A stretch of 64,000 nucleotides of DNA, taken from positions 1 through 64,000 of the forward strand of contig CAINED010000090.1 of assembly GCA_903847605.1 (NCBI GenBank). Reading direction: 5' to 3'. Origin of the DNA: an uncultured Hyphomicrobiales bacterium (lineage in GTDB: Bacteria; Pseudomonadota; Alphaproteobacteria; Rhizobiales; Beijerinckiaceae). Under the pieces are notes generated by a model. It was not told the origin of the DNA and ran no database searches. It saw nothing but the letters and a program-made list of their open reading frames with translations. Shown piece after piece: positions 20,162-29,520 of the stretch. How positions within the stretch are numbered: position 1 is the stretch's first letter; each line of letters opens with the position of its first letter. Position numbers and translations under genes: made by a program.

Positions 20162-22246
20162 TCAAGCTTTCCTGATCCAAACCTTGTTGTCGTGGAACGG
20201 GCCCCCACCGAAGGGCGCAGGCGCGTCCGCGCCCGTGAGCGTGTTGATGCCTTTGCCGTCCTCGAAGGCGTGGTTGGGCCAGATTCCCTCTGAGATCACG
20301 ACGCCGCGCCTGACGCCTTCGAATATCTTGGCGTGAAGGCGCACTTCGCCGCGCGTGTTGCCGACTAGGAGTTTATCGTCATCCGCAATGCCAAGAGCTT
20401 CCCCATCCTCCGGATGAATCAGCAGGCAGGGCTTGCCTTCGCGGGCGACCGACGAAGACGTTTCATTAAATGTGGAATTGAGAAACGAGCGCGCAGGCGA
20501 CGTTGCAAGCCGATACGGATGTTCGGCATCCGCTTCCTCGATGACGGGCCAGTAATCGGGAAACGACGGCATGTTGCGCCACGGCCCCGACAGTACGCCG
20601 CCGAAGGCGACGCGCGGCCAATCCGCCTTGAAGCGATATTTTCCGTCCGGCCAGTTGAAACCGTTCAGGAAGTGCGAGGTCTCGAAATCCGGCTGCACAT
20701 CCATCCAGTTGATTTTTGCAAGATCGTCGACGCCCATCCAGCCGGACTCGCGCAGCGAGTGATCGATCAATTCTTTTGGCGATTTCTCAAAGCCGGGATG
20801 CACAGCGCCGAGGCGCGCCGCGATTGCCTTGATAACTTCGTGATTGTTGCGACATTCGCCGGGCGCGTCGATCAGCTTTTGCGCCAGCGAAATATACTGG
20901 TTGCCGCCGCCGGTGTAGATGTCGTCGTGTTCGAGGAACATCGTGGCCGGCAGAACGATGTCCGCCATCAGAGCCGTCTCGGTCATGAACTGCTCGTGCA
21001 CGACGAGAAACAGATCCTCGCGCGCAAAGCCTTCGCGCACGCGGTTCTGATCGGGCGCAACGGACATGGGATTGGTGTTCTGGATCAGCATGGCCTTCAC
21101 GGGCGGGCCGCCGGACAGGGCTGTTTCATCGCCGCAGAGAATCTTGCCAACCTGACATTGGTCGAGCAGGCGCGTTGCGGGATCGATCACGTCCGCGCCG
21201 GTCGTCATAGTCTGCTTCCACTTGAAGATCGCGCCGTTGTTGTGGAACGCGCCGCCGCCCTCGTATTTGAACGCGCCGGTGACAAGCGCGATGGACTGTG
21301 CCGCATGCATGCTGACTGCGCCATTGCGCTGGCGCGTGAAGCCGTAGCCGAGACGAAAATAGGTGCGCTTCGTTTCGCCGATCATTTTCGCGAGCGACTC
21401 GATTTCGGCGACGGGCAGGCCCGTAATTTTCGACGCCCAGGCGGGATCGCGCGTCTTCAGATGCGCTTCAAGGCCATGGGGATCGTCGGTGTATTTTTCG
21501 AGATACTCCCAATCCGCGTAACCGTCGCGGAACAACACGTGCATCAGCGCGCAGGCGAGCGCCGCGTCGGTGCCGGGCTTGAGGATGACCTTCACATCGG
21601 CTTGCTGCATGGTGTGATTGTCGTAGATATCGACGACGACAATTTTTGCCCCGCGCTCTTTTCGCGCGCGCATGACATGCGTCATCACGTTGACCTGCGT
21701 CGCGACAGGATTTGTTCCCCAGAGTACGATGCAATCGGATTTCGCCATCTCGCGCGGGTCGGGGCCCGCGATCTTGCCGGTGCCCGCGAGTACGCCGGGC
21801 CATGCGAGATTGATGCAGATCGTGCCGTTATGTCGCGAGTATTTTTTCGCATGCGCGAGACGGTTGACGCCGTCGCGCATCACCTTGCCCATCGTGCCAG
21901 CATAATAGTTCAGCCAGATGGCCTGAGGGCCGAATTCTTTCTCGACCTCTATGAAGCGCCTGCCGATCTCGTCGAGCGCTTCATCCCACGAAATACGCTC
22001 AAATTGTCCCGAGCCTTTCGGCCCCGTGCGCCGCAATGGATAAAGCAGGCGCTCGGCATGATGGATGCGTTCGGCGTAGCGCGCGACCTTGGCGCAGACG
22101 ACGCCGGCCGTGTAGCTTTGATCCTTGGCGCCATAAATGCGGCCGATGGTGCGGCCGTCGATGACTTCGACATCGAGCGCGCAGGTCGAGGGACAATCGT
22201 GCGGGCAAACGGAGGGGCGGCGTTCGACTTTCGCGGGCGCGTTCAT
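20162..22246 (-). CDS. Molybdopterin-dependent oxidoreductase (DMSO-reductase superfamily)
   Basis: 694-residue catalytic subunit with an N-terminal [4Fe-4S] motif (Cys14, 18, 22 and 51 in CPHDCPSTC...GVVC) and molybdopterin-dinucleotide binding blocks such as VLWGTNPVATQ and MLIQNTNPMSVAPDQ. Cys144 in NGTICINLAWPG could be the molybdenum ligand. There is no Tat signal, so it is probably cytoplasmic. No electron-transfer or membrane subunits are adjacent, and the substrate is unknown; formate, thiosulfate and nitrate are all seen in the superfamily. The start at 22246 was preferred over 22276. Confidence 0.88.
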   Translation of the reverse strand: MNAPAKVERRPSVCPHDCPSTCALDVEVIDGRTIGRIYGAKDQSYTAGVVCAKVARYAERIHHAERLLYPLRRTGPKGSGQFERISWDEALDEIGRRFIEVEKEFGPQAIWLNYYAGTMGKVMRDGVNRLAHAKKYSRHNGTICINLAWPGVLAGTGKIAGPDPREMAKSDCIVLWGTNPVATQVNVMTHVMRARKERGAKIVVVDIYDNHTMQQADVKVILKPGTDAALACALMHVLFRDGYADWEYLEKYTDDPHGLEAHLKTRDPAWASKITGLPVAEIESLAKMIGETKRTYFRLGYGFTRQRNGAVSMHAAQSIALVTGAFKYEGGGAFHNNGAIFKWKQTMTTGADVIDPATRLLDQCQVGKILCGDETALSGGPPVKAMLIQNTNPMSVAPDQNRVREGFAREDLFLVVHEQFMTETALMADIVLPATMFLEHDDIYTGGGNQYISLAQKLIDAPGECRNNHEVIKAIAARLGAVHPGFEKSPKELIDHSLRESGWMGVDDLAKINWMDVQPDFETSHFLNGFNWPDGKYRFKADWPRVAFGGVLSGPWRNMPSFPDYWPVIEEADAEHPYRLATSPARSFLNSTFNETSSSVAREGKPCLLIHPEDGEALGIADDDKLLVGNTRGEVRLHAKIFEGVRRGVVISEGIWPNHAFEDGKGINTLTGADAPAPFGGGPFHDNKVWIRKA

Positions 22247-22305
22247 GGCTGGACCTTTGGGCAGACGTCTGCGCAAAGCATAGCGGGTGCGCCGCCGAAT
22301 TCAGC

Positions 22306-23022
22306 CTAAAATTTCGTCGTGAGATCGATAAGCCAGGCCGGCGACATCTTGTTGAGCCAGGTTTCGACTGCCTTGTCGAACCCTGTGAGGATCGCGACGC
22401 CCACGGCGACGAGCAGGCCGCCCATGACAGCCTTGAAGGCCTTGCCGCCCTGCATCAGCCTGTCGCGCCAGCGCAGGATCACTTCACGCGACAGAAATCC
22501 GAGAATGAGCAGCGGCAGTCCCGCCCCGATCCCGAAGGCGAGCATGGTCATCGCAACTGCAAAAAGATTCTCGCCGCGCGAAGCCAACACCGAGGCCGCG
22601 CCAAGCGTCGGTCCCACGCAGGGACTCCACACCGCGCCAAGCAACAATCCGACGCCGAACTGTCCCTTTAGCCCGCTGGTCGAAAAGCCGCCGAAGCGGC
22701 TCTCGGTCCAGTTGGCCGCCGGGCCGGCGGCGGTCGCAAACCGCGTCTGCACCTTCGGCAGCATCAGGACGACGCCGATGCCGATCATCAGGATGGCCGC
22801 GGCGATGCGGAAGAAATCCGTGCCTATACCGAGCGCGAAGCCGAACAGCGCGACGAAGAGGCCAAGAACTGTGAAGGAAATAGCGAGCCCGGCAGCGAGC
22901 GCCGCCGGGCCCCATTTATGTTCAGATACAGCTGCGCCAAGAACCATGGGCACCAGCGGGAGCACGCAGGGCGAAAGGATCGACAGCACCCCTGCCAGAA
23001 AGGCCAGTCCAATCGTCGCCAT
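22306..23022 (-). CDS. ccdA: CcdA-type transmembrane thiol-disulfide reductase
   Basis: 238-residue membrane protein of the DsbD/CcdA family that moves electrons from cytoplasmic thioredoxin to the periplasm. Both redox-active motifs are present in the family's repeat form, SPCVLPLVP near residue 17 and SPCVGPTLG in the second half, among six hydrophobic segments. It sits 27 bp downstream of a secreted thioredoxin-like gene, its probable periplasmic partner. Confidence 0.92.
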   Translation of the reverse strand: MATIGLAFLAGVLSILSPCVLPLVPMVLGAAVSEHKWGPAALAAGLAISFTVLGLFVALFGFALGIGTDFFRIAAAILMIGIGVVLMLPKVQTRFATAAGPAANWTESRFGGFSTSGLKGQFGVGLLLGAVWSPCVGPTLGAASVLASRGENLFAVAMTMLAFGIGAGLPLLILGFLSREVILRWRDRLMQGGKAFKAVMGGLLVAVGVAILTGFDKAVETWLNKMSPAWLIDLTTKF

Positions 23023-23049
23023 GCCGCGCCTCCGTTACTTACTTCGATA

Positions 23050-23436
23050 TCAGAGCGCAGTACGGAAAAGCTTTTCCATTTCGGCGGGATCGCTCACGCC
23101 GGTCGAACGGCCCTTCTCCGCCGTGCCCTTGAAGCTGATGATCGTCGACTGCTTGCTGACCTTGAAATGAGTCAGAGCATCCTTCTGCGAGTCGAAGTCG
23201 ACCGTAAAGAACTCGGCCTTCTGGAATTCGGGCTTGGCGCGCAGCGAAGCGGATACGGGCTTCTGCTTGGTGCACACCGGGCACCAATCGGCGTGGACTT
23301 CCACGACGATCGACTTGCCGGCAGCTTGCGCAGCCTGAAAGGCCTTCATGTCGAATTTCTTCGTATCGGCGGCGAATGCAGGCAAGGAAAGCGCGGCAAC
23401 GGCAACGGCGGACAGTACGAGACGGCGTGTAAACAT
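23050..23436 (-). CDS. Periplasmic thioredoxin-like protein
   Basis: 128-residue secreted thiol protein: signal peptide MFTRRLVLSAVAVAALSLPAFA, then a thioredoxin fold with the active site HADWCPVCTKQKP and a cis-Pro loop region at KQSTIISFKG. The start at 23436 has GGGAG. It is co-directional and closely spaced with ccdA, so it is probably reduced through CcdA and used in cytochrome c maturation or periplasmic thiol repair. Confidence 0.88.
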   Translation of the reverse strand: MFTRRLVLSAVAVAALSLPAFAADTKKFDMKAFQAAQAAGKSIVVEVHADWCPVCTKQKPVSASLRAKPEFQKAEFFTVDFDSQKDALTHFKVSKQSTIISFKGTAEKGRSTGVSDPAEMEKLFRTAL

Positions 23437-23549
23437 GTCATTCTCCCTCAGGCGATAAAAGCCACGATCGGATAACACGCGCTTGGTTTTGCCGGGGTCA
23501 CATGTCCCGTCGCAATTTTCAAAGGGGCGTGATGAGAGCGTGAGCGCGC

Positions 23550-23576
23550 AAAAAAGGCCGCCCTCGCGGACGGCCC
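23550..23576 (-). terminator. Rho-independent terminator downstream of ndk
   Basis: On the minus strand GGCCGTCC-GCGA-GGGCGGCC forms an 8-bp stem (one G-U pair) with a GCGA loop, followed by six T. It lies 26 bp after the ndk stop and separates ndk from the thioredoxin-ccdA pair. Confidence 0.85.
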
Positions 23577-23601
23577 TTCGCAAATTCGCAAGCTGGCAAA
23601 T

Positions 23602-24024
23602 TCAGCCGACGATTTCGTTACCGGAAAACCACTGCGCGATCTCAATGGCGGCGGTCTCGGGCGCATCGGAGCCGTGAACGGAGTTTTCGCCCATCGACAC
23701 GGCGAAGTCCTTGCGGATGGTGCCGGCGTCGGCCTTTTCCGGGTTCGTCGCGCCCATGACTTCGCGATATTTCTTGATGGCGTTATCGCCTTCGAGAACC
23801 TGCACGACGACCGGGCCTGATGTCATGGTGTCCACGAGTTCGCCGAAGAAGGGACGCTCGCGGTGGACGCCGTAAAATGTCTCGGCCTGGCCGCGCGTCA
23901 TCCACACGCGTTTCTGGGCGATGATGCGCAGGCCCGCCTGTTCGATCTTCGCGTTGATCGCGCCCGTCAGATTGCGGCGCGTCGCGTCGGGCTTGAGAAT
24001 GGAAAAAGTGCGTTCTATCGCCAT
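23602..24024 (-). CDS. ndk: Nucleoside diphosphate kinase
   Basis: Balances NTP pools by a phospho-His ping-pong mechanism; 140 residues, the usual length. Diagnostic blocks are [35 protein letters not shown] and [16 protein letters not shown], the last containing the catalytic His (NxxHGSD). It starts at ATG and is followed by a clear terminator. In many Rhizobiales holC lies close to ndk; here about 16 kb of other genes separates them. Confidence 0.98.
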   Translation of the reverse strand: MAIERTFSILKPDATRRNLTGAINAKIEQAGLRIIAQKRVWMTRGQAETFYGVHRERPFFGELVDTMTSGPVVVQVLEGDNAIKKYREVMGATNPEKADAGTIRKDFAVSMGENSVHGSDAPETAAIEIAQWFSGNEIVG

Positions 24025-24227
24025 CAGCGAATTGCCTTCATGCTTGAGGAATGGAGCGCGCGCTTATAGCCGCGAGCGCAGCGCCGGCACAAGCGGCGGC
24101 ATCGGCGTCGAGGGCGTCTGCGCGAAACATTCCGGTAACCATCCCGCGAAATTCCGGAATAGTTCAGCTTTTAATCAATTTTTACGGCGCAGCGTGGTTG
24201 ACGATCGAGAGGTCTGTGAGTTGAGCC

Positions 24228-25568
24228 GTGGCGTCAAGAGCGCGCATATCGCTGATGGAAGCCGGCGGTCTCCCGTCGGCAAAGCAATCTGCGAGCGCTG
24301 GGCATCGCTTCCGTGAATTCATAAAATTCTCTATCGCCATCAGCGCCGTCGGCAGCGCTGCCTTTGGAGCCTACCAGGCCCTGCAGCAGCCCGAGCCCGC
24401 ACGCCGGTCGCCCGAAGTGCGGCGCGAGGCGCCTGCGGGAACCCAACGAACTTTCTTTCAGGCTCTGATCGAGGCCGACCGCGACGCCCTCAAGGGCCAC
24501 TCGCTGGGCGGATCGAGCCCGCCGCTCGCCCGCTGGAAGGGTTTTGAGCGTTTCGGCAAGGGCGGCGAAGCCGGCAAGCCGGGCCAACCCGCCGGCGGCT
24601 CTGGCGAAGGTGGTTCCCTGCGCGACCACTTTGCGTCCGAAAATGCGCCTGCGGACTCGAAGGCGGCCAGCGGAGGCTGGGATCTCGCCTTCGTTTCGTC
24701 CGGCGTCGCGAAGCGGCAACAGTCGCAGTCCGCGCCGGCGCAACCGGCTACACCGCGCCCGGCTTCCTCACCGTCTGCGAATCCGCCGCCGCGTCCCGCG
24801 CAACAGGACCAAAATGCCAACCTGCAGCGAGCCGACGCAGCTCCTGCCCGACCTGCGGCGGCCGGAAATCAGGGCGGCGCGCAACGCCCGGCGCAAAAGC
24901 CCGCCCCTGCCCCCGTGCTAGCGTCCCCAAAGCCCGGGAACAGCGGGTTCAAGGAGGTTCACGCCGGGCAGATGAAGCCGGTCGCGCCTGTGCCACGTGA
25001 CGACTACGAGTTTGCAGCGTCGGTTGTGGCCGCAGCGGAACGGGATATCGATTACTTGCCCCGCGCCCAGGCGGTCGTTGCGGAATTCTCGCGCCGACAC
25101 CCGCATGCCACGGAAACCAATCAACTCCGGACCCGGCAAGCGGCCATCAGGACCCGCCATGCGGCGGCCGTCACGGAACGCAGCACGCTGACTTCCGAAA
25201 CCCGCATCGCCCCGGTGCTGTTCGAGCCTGAAGCACGGGAACGGCTCGCGGCCTGTCTCTCCCGGGTCGGCGAACTTCAGAGAATTTCGGCAGTTAACCG
25301 GCCAGTCTCCTCGAATGAGGACCGGCTTGCCTTCCTTGTAGCCGCGACCGTCGCTCCGGCGGGAACGCAACCGCGGGAACAATACCTCGAGGGGGTCCGC
25401 CAGCGCATTGCGCCGGCGCTCGGGGCCTGTCTCGCGCCCCTGTTCGCAAAAGGCACCGTAGCGCTCGCACTTACCGACGGACTGGATTCCGACATCACGC
25501 GCCGGCGGATCGACGGTGAGGAAGGCGCGACCATTTTCCAGCGCGACTCCGCCGCTGCGGCGCACTGA
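24228..25568 (+). CDS. Hypothetical membrane-anchored protein with Pro/Ala/Gln-rich linker
   Basis: Up to 446 residues with no family I recognise. After a polar N-terminus there is one hydrophobic segment (FSIAISAVGSAAFGAYQAL), a charged region, and a long low-complexity Pro/Ala/Gln/Asn-rich linker (about residues 160-235). A C-terminal helical region follows, with paired Cys in RLAACLSRVGEL and ALGACLAPLFAKG. The layout suggests an inner-membrane anchor with a periplasmic domain. The GTG start at 24228 is uncertain; ATG 24255 is an alternative. Confidence 0.55.
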   Translation: MASRARISLMEAGGLPSAKQSASAGHRFREFIKFSIAISAVGSAAFGAYQALQQPEPARRSPEVRREAPAGTQRTFFQALIEADRDALKGHSLGGSSPPLARWKGFERFGKGGEAGKPGQPAGGSGEGGSLRDHFASENAPADSKAASGGWDLAFVSSGVAKRQQSQSAPAQPATPRPASSPSANPPPRPAQQDQNANLQRADAAPARPAAAGNQGGAQRPAQKPAPAPVLASPKPGNSGFKEVHAGQMKPVAPVPRDDYEFAASVVAAAERDIDYLPRAQAVVAEFSRRHPHATETNQLRTRQAAIRTRHAAAVTERSTLTSETRIAPVLFEPEARERLAACLSRVGELQRISAVNRPVSSNEDRLAFLVAATVAPAGTQPREQYLEGVRQRIAPALGACLAPLFAKGTVALALTDGLDSDITRRRIDGEEGATIFQRDSAAAAH

Positions 25569-25623
25569 CGTTGCGCAGCACGCTTGCCGATCATTGAAAC
25601 TGCCAATCAAATATCTTACTCTG

Positions 25624-25638
25624 ATAGTTCCTACCTAT
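25624..25638. promoter_or_regulatory. OxyR half-site upstream of oxyR
   Basis: ATAGTTCCTACCTAT fits the E. coli half-site consensus ATAGnTnnnAnCTAT exactly. It ends 13 bp before the oxyR ATG. A second half-site with the expected spacing is only weakly matched upstream. Autoregulation of oxyR is inferred. Confidence 0.6.
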
Positions 25639-25651
25639 TTTACGGGCCAAG

Positions 25652-26569
25652 ATGAACCTTCGCGATCTCCAATACGTCGTCGCCATCGCCGAACACGGGC
25701 ATTTCGGCCGTGCTGCCGAGGCCTGTCACGTGAGCCAGCCCACGCTGAGTGGTCAGGTGGCGAAGCTGGAAGAGGAACTCGGCGTCGAAATCTTTCAACG
25801 CGCGGGCCGCACCATCCGCCCGACGGAAGCCGGGGAAGAAATCATCGCCCATGCACGCCGGGCGCTCGCGGCGGCGCAGGACATAACGGACAGCGCCCGC
25901 TCGCATCGCGATCCCCTGAGCGGGCGGCTGCGGCTCGGCGTGATCCCTACCCTCGGCCCTTACCTCATGCCCTACGTGCTGCCGATGGCGCGCGAAAAAC
26001 TGCCGCTCGCGCCGCTGATGCTGGTCGAGGATCTCACGGGAAACCTCGTGCCGCTTGTCAGCGAGGGCAAACTCGACGCGGCTCTGATCGCGACCGACCC
26101 CGGCCTGCCCGACATCGCGGGGATCGAACTTTTCGACGAGCCCTTCTTCGTCGTCACGCCCGCCAATCATCCCTACGTCGCGAGAAAGCGCCTGCGCACC
26201 AGCGATATCGATCCCAAGAGCCTGCTGCTGCTCACGGACGGGCATTGCCTGCGCGATCAGGCGCTCGACCTCTGCACGCACCCGCTCGCCGGCGAACAGA
26301 ATATGGCTGACATGCGCGCGACGTCGCTCGAAACGCTGTTGCATCTGACAGCCGCAGGATACGGCGTCACCCTCGTGCCGCAACTCGCCATCGAAAGCGG
26401 GCGCGCTTCGACAGACCAGCTCGCATTCCGGCCGCTGGAAGGCGAGAAGACATCGCGACGCGTAAGGCTGATCTACCGCCGCAATTCGCCGCGCGCGAAG
26501 GCCGTCATCGAACTGGCGCGGATTGTACGCGCGGCCTTGCCGTCCAGCGTGAGACATCTCGGGAAGTAG
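25652..26569 (+). CDS. oxyR: Hydrogen peroxide sensor, LysR-family regulator OxyR
   Basis: 305-residue LysR regulator: N-terminal winged helix with MNLRDLQYVVAIAEHGHFGRAA and SQPTLSGQVAKLEEELG, then a C-terminal ligand domain. The peroxide-sensing pair falls at Cys199 and Cys208 (GHCLRDQALDLC), the same numbers as in E. coli OxyR, so it is a true OxyR and not a generic LysR. No katG or ahpC is adjacent. An OxyR half-site lies just upstream. Confidence 0.95.
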   Translation: MNLRDLQYVVAIAEHGHFGRAAEACHVSQPTLSGQVAKLEEELGVEIFQRAGRTIRPTEAGEEIIAHARRALAAAQDITDSARSHRDPLSGRLRLGVIPTLGPYLMPYVLPMAREKLPLAPLMLVEDLTGNLVPLVSEGKLDAALIATDPGLPDIAGIELFDEPFFVVTPANHPYVARKRLRTSDIDPKSLLLLTDGHCLRDQALDLCTHPLAGEQNMADMRATSLETLLHLTAAGYGVTLVPQLAIESGRASTDQLAFRPLEGEKTSRRVRLIYRRNSPRAKAVIELARIVRAALPSSVRHLGK

Positions 26570-26740
26570 GATCGCAAGTTTCGCGCGAGCATCCTCATGT
26601 TTAATGCAGGACTAACAGCGTCCCGAAAGTTGAATTCGAATTGCGAAGTCCGCCTAATCCATTTTTTTGAAATCCCCTGCGACTGCCGCCAAACGGCTCA
26701 GTCGCCAAAACAATTTTAACCGCCGCCGGACGAGGCTCAT

Positions 26741-28744
26741 ATGCATCGGAATGCAGGAAGAGCACATGGGGCGGGCATGGGACTGCATGAATTCGGACTG
26801 GCGTTCAAAAGAATTCTCGACGGCGACCTGACGCCCTTCGGCGGACCGGTCATAGATCAGGCGATCGCAGGCCGATTGCGCGCGGCGCAGATCGCCATCG
26901 TTGCGCGTTTCACGCCGGCGATGATGCTGGCGAATGTTCTCAACGCCGGGATCCTGATGGCCGCATTCTGGGGAACGCCGCAGCACGGCTTCGCCATCGG
27001 CTGGGGCTTCACTGTCATCACCTTCTCGGCCTACATCTATCTGCGCCGCCGTTATGCGCCCGTTTATCAAAAGGGACGCACGGCATCGCGGCGCGCCATT
27101 CGCCGCGCCATGTTCAACGCGATGTGCCTCGGCGTGATGTGGGCATTGCTGCCGCTGTTGCTGTTTCCGAATGCTGGACCCAACGGTCAAATCATTATCG
27201 TCGCGCTCTCCATCGGCATGATGTGCGGCGGCGCGCTGACGCTGTCGGCGATACCGGCAGCCGGTCTTTCCTATCTCGCTCCGCTTGTCATCACTTCCGC
27301 AATAGCATTGGTGTGGAACGGGGAGATGGTCTATCGCCTCGTGATCGGCCTGCTGATCGTTTATGCCGCCGTCCTGATGCGCGCGATGTTCATCTACGCC
27401 GGTCAGACCGCGGTAAGATTCATCGCCGAGATCGAACACGAGCAGGCCGCACGCACCGATGCGCTGACACAATTGCCCAATCGTCTTGCGTTTAATGATC
27501 GGCTCGACTAGGTCGTCGACCGAGTGAAGCGTTTCGGCGAAACCTACTCCGTGCTTCTGCTCGATCTCGATCGCTTCAAGGAGATCAACGACACGTTCGG
27601 CCATGGCGGCGGCGACGAATTCCTGATTCAGGCCGCGAGCCGCTTGCGCATCAGCGTACGCGAAGTCGATTTCGTCACACGCATCTCCGGCGACGAGTTT
27701 GCGATCATCCTCTCCTGCGCAGGAGGATCGGAGACGGTCGCGGATATTGCGGAGCGCGTTCAGCGCGCCTTCGCCATCCCCTTCCATATTCAGGAGCGCA
27801 GCATTCAGGGCTCCGTGAGCATCGGCATCGCCATGCTGCCGAACGATGGGGTCGACGCGGAAGCGATTTTGCAGCGGGCGGACGAAGCCCTTTACGCTGC
27901 CAAGCGCGAACAACGCGGCACCTATCGCTTCTGCGACATTCGCGACGACGAAAAGATCGCCTATCGCAATCTGCTGCTGCGCGAATTGAAGCGCGCCATT
28001 GCGCACGAATCCTTCCATCTCGAATTCCAGCCAACGATGGGTGTCGATAGTGGACTGACGACCGGTTTCGAAGCGCTGATACGCTGGCAACATCCGGAAC
28101 TCGGCCTCGTCAACGCTTCGGATTTCGTTCCACTCGCCGAAGAAGCAGGCCTCATTCACGAAATCGGCGAATGGGTCATTCGCAAGGCGATCGATGAAGC
28201 CGCGACCTGGCCGGACCATCTTCGCGTCGCCATCAATGTCTCGGCAGCGCAGTTCCGCACGCTCGAAATTGCCGGGATCATAGAGCGCTGTATCGGCAAG
28301 ACCGACATATCCGCCGACCGCATCGAGATCGAAGTCACGGAATCCATGATTCTGGCAGATATCGAACGCGCCAGCGACGTATTGACGAAACTGCGGCAGA
28401 TCGGCGTGCGCGTGGCGCTCGACGATTTCGGCAAGGGATATTCCTCGCTCGTTCATCTCATCAGGCTGCCGATCGATCGCATCAAGATCGACCAGTTCTT
28501 CGTCAGTCAGGTCGAGACTTCCGAAGAGTGCAAGAAGATGGTCCGCGCGATGGTGCGGCTGGCGCGCGAATTGCGCATCGACGTGACGGCCGAAGGCGTC
28601 GAAAACGAGACGCAGCTCAACTTCCTCAAGGCGATCGGCTGCGGCGAAGCACAGGGATTCTTCATTTCGCGCCCGATCAAGGACGTGCGGAATTCCGGCC
28701 TGACGACGAGTTGCTTCCCCGTTGCTCGCCAACGCGCCGCCTGA
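26741..28744 (+). pseudogene. Membrane GGDEF-EAL cyclic-di-GMP protein interrupted by an amber codon
   Basis: One 667-codon frame carries a TAG at 27509-27511 (codon 257). Before it lie about six hydrophobic segments and the first GGDEF block, ARTDALTQLPNRLAFNDRLD. After it lie the rest of the GGDEF domain, with SGDEF at residues 316-320, and a complete EAL domain: E444-A-L, NVSAAQF, EVTES, DDFGKGYSSL and AEGVEN. A CAG-to-TAG change would explain it. A GTG at 27524 could restart a soluble cytosolic EAL fragment. Alternatives are readthrough, suppression or a base error. If intact, it would degrade and perhaps make c-di-GMP. Confidence 0.8.
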
Positions 28745-28963
28745 GACGTGACCGCCATCGGCCCTGCCTATCGCTCCGATAGGTCCGGCCAATCGGCCCT
28801 GCGGCTAATTGGAACAATTCCAGAAAATCGCCCCGCCGGAGCCGCCAGGCGCGTTGACTTTATCGGCCCCGGCTATCAAATCCGATCCCGGCTGGCCGCT
28901 GCGCCTATTGCCCGCGCAGGCCGGTCGCGACGGATCCGTAAACTCGTTCAAGGGAGTTGAGAC

Positions 28964-29386
28964 ATGGCCCTCAAAGGCAGCAAGACCGAAGGCAATCTGA
29001 AGGAAGCCTTCGCTGGTGAATCGCAGGCGAACCGCCGCTATCTCTATTTCGCCCAAAAGGCAGACGTGGAAGGCCACAACGATGTCGCCGCCGTGTTCCG
29101 TTCCACCGCCGAAGGCGAGACGGGCCACGCCCATGGTCATCTCGAATATCTCGAAGCTTCGGGCGATCCCGCCACCGGCCTGCCGATCGGTACGTCCGAC
29201 CTGAACCTCAAGGCCGCCATCGCCGGCGAGACGCACGAATACACCGACATGTATCCGGGCATGGCCCGCACGGCGCGCGAGGAAGGCTTCGACGAAATCG
29301 CCGACTGGTTCGAGACGCTGGCGAAGGCCGAGCGTTCGCACGCCGGCCGCTTCCAGCGCGCGTTCGACGAACTCGCCAAAGGTTGA
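28964..29386 (+). CDS. Rubrerythrin family protein (ferritin-like diiron)
   Basis: 140-residue four-helix diiron protein linked to peroxide reduction. Glu/His ligands lie in [48 protein letters not shown] and [14 protein letters not shown]. The C-terminal rubredoxin domain of classical rubrerythrin is absent, so electrons must come from another protein; the adjacent Fe-S protein is a candidate. ATG 28964 follows AGGGAG. First gene of a probable three-gene oxidative-stress unit. Confidence 0.92.
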   Translation: MALKGSKTEGNLKEAFAGESQANRRYLYFAQKADVEGHNDVAAVFRSTAEGETGHAHGHLEYLEASGDPATGLPIGTSDLNLKAAIAGETHEYTDMYPGMARTAREEGFDEIADWFETLAKAERSHAGRFQRAFDELAKG

Positions 29387-29419
29387 TCAAGGGCTGATCG
29401 GCATCAATGCAATTTGCGG

Positions 29420-29453
29420 CCGGCCGGGGTCATGCTCCGGCCGGTTCGTTTTT
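29420..29453 (+). terminator. Terminator or attenuator after the rubrerythrin gene
   Basis: CCGGCCGG (29420-29427) pairs with CCGGCCGG (29437-29444) around a 9-base loop, followed by TTCGTTTTT. It lies between the rubrerythrin gene and the Fe-S gene and would lower downstream transcription. Confidence 0.6.
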
Positions 29454-29520
29454 CCATAGGGTAGAAAGCGCGCGCCGCGCGCAGCAAATTCCGCGCATCG
29501 TCCGGAAGAGGATACGAGAG

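Noticed and set aside
20414-22309. 631-codon plus-strand frame opposite the molybdopterin oxidoreductase
   Set aside because: Shadow of a clear Mo-enzyme gene; composition is Arg/His/Ala-biased with no recognisable domain.
27604-27625. GGGDEF string as the cyclase active site
   Set aside because: It sits at the substrate-helix position (FGHxxGDEFL); the real catalytic loop is SGDEF about 26 residues later.
26654-28792. 712-codon minus-strand frame opposite the GGDEF-EAL gene
   Set aside because: Shadow frame. Unlike the plus strand it shows no known domain, so it does not explain the amber codon away.
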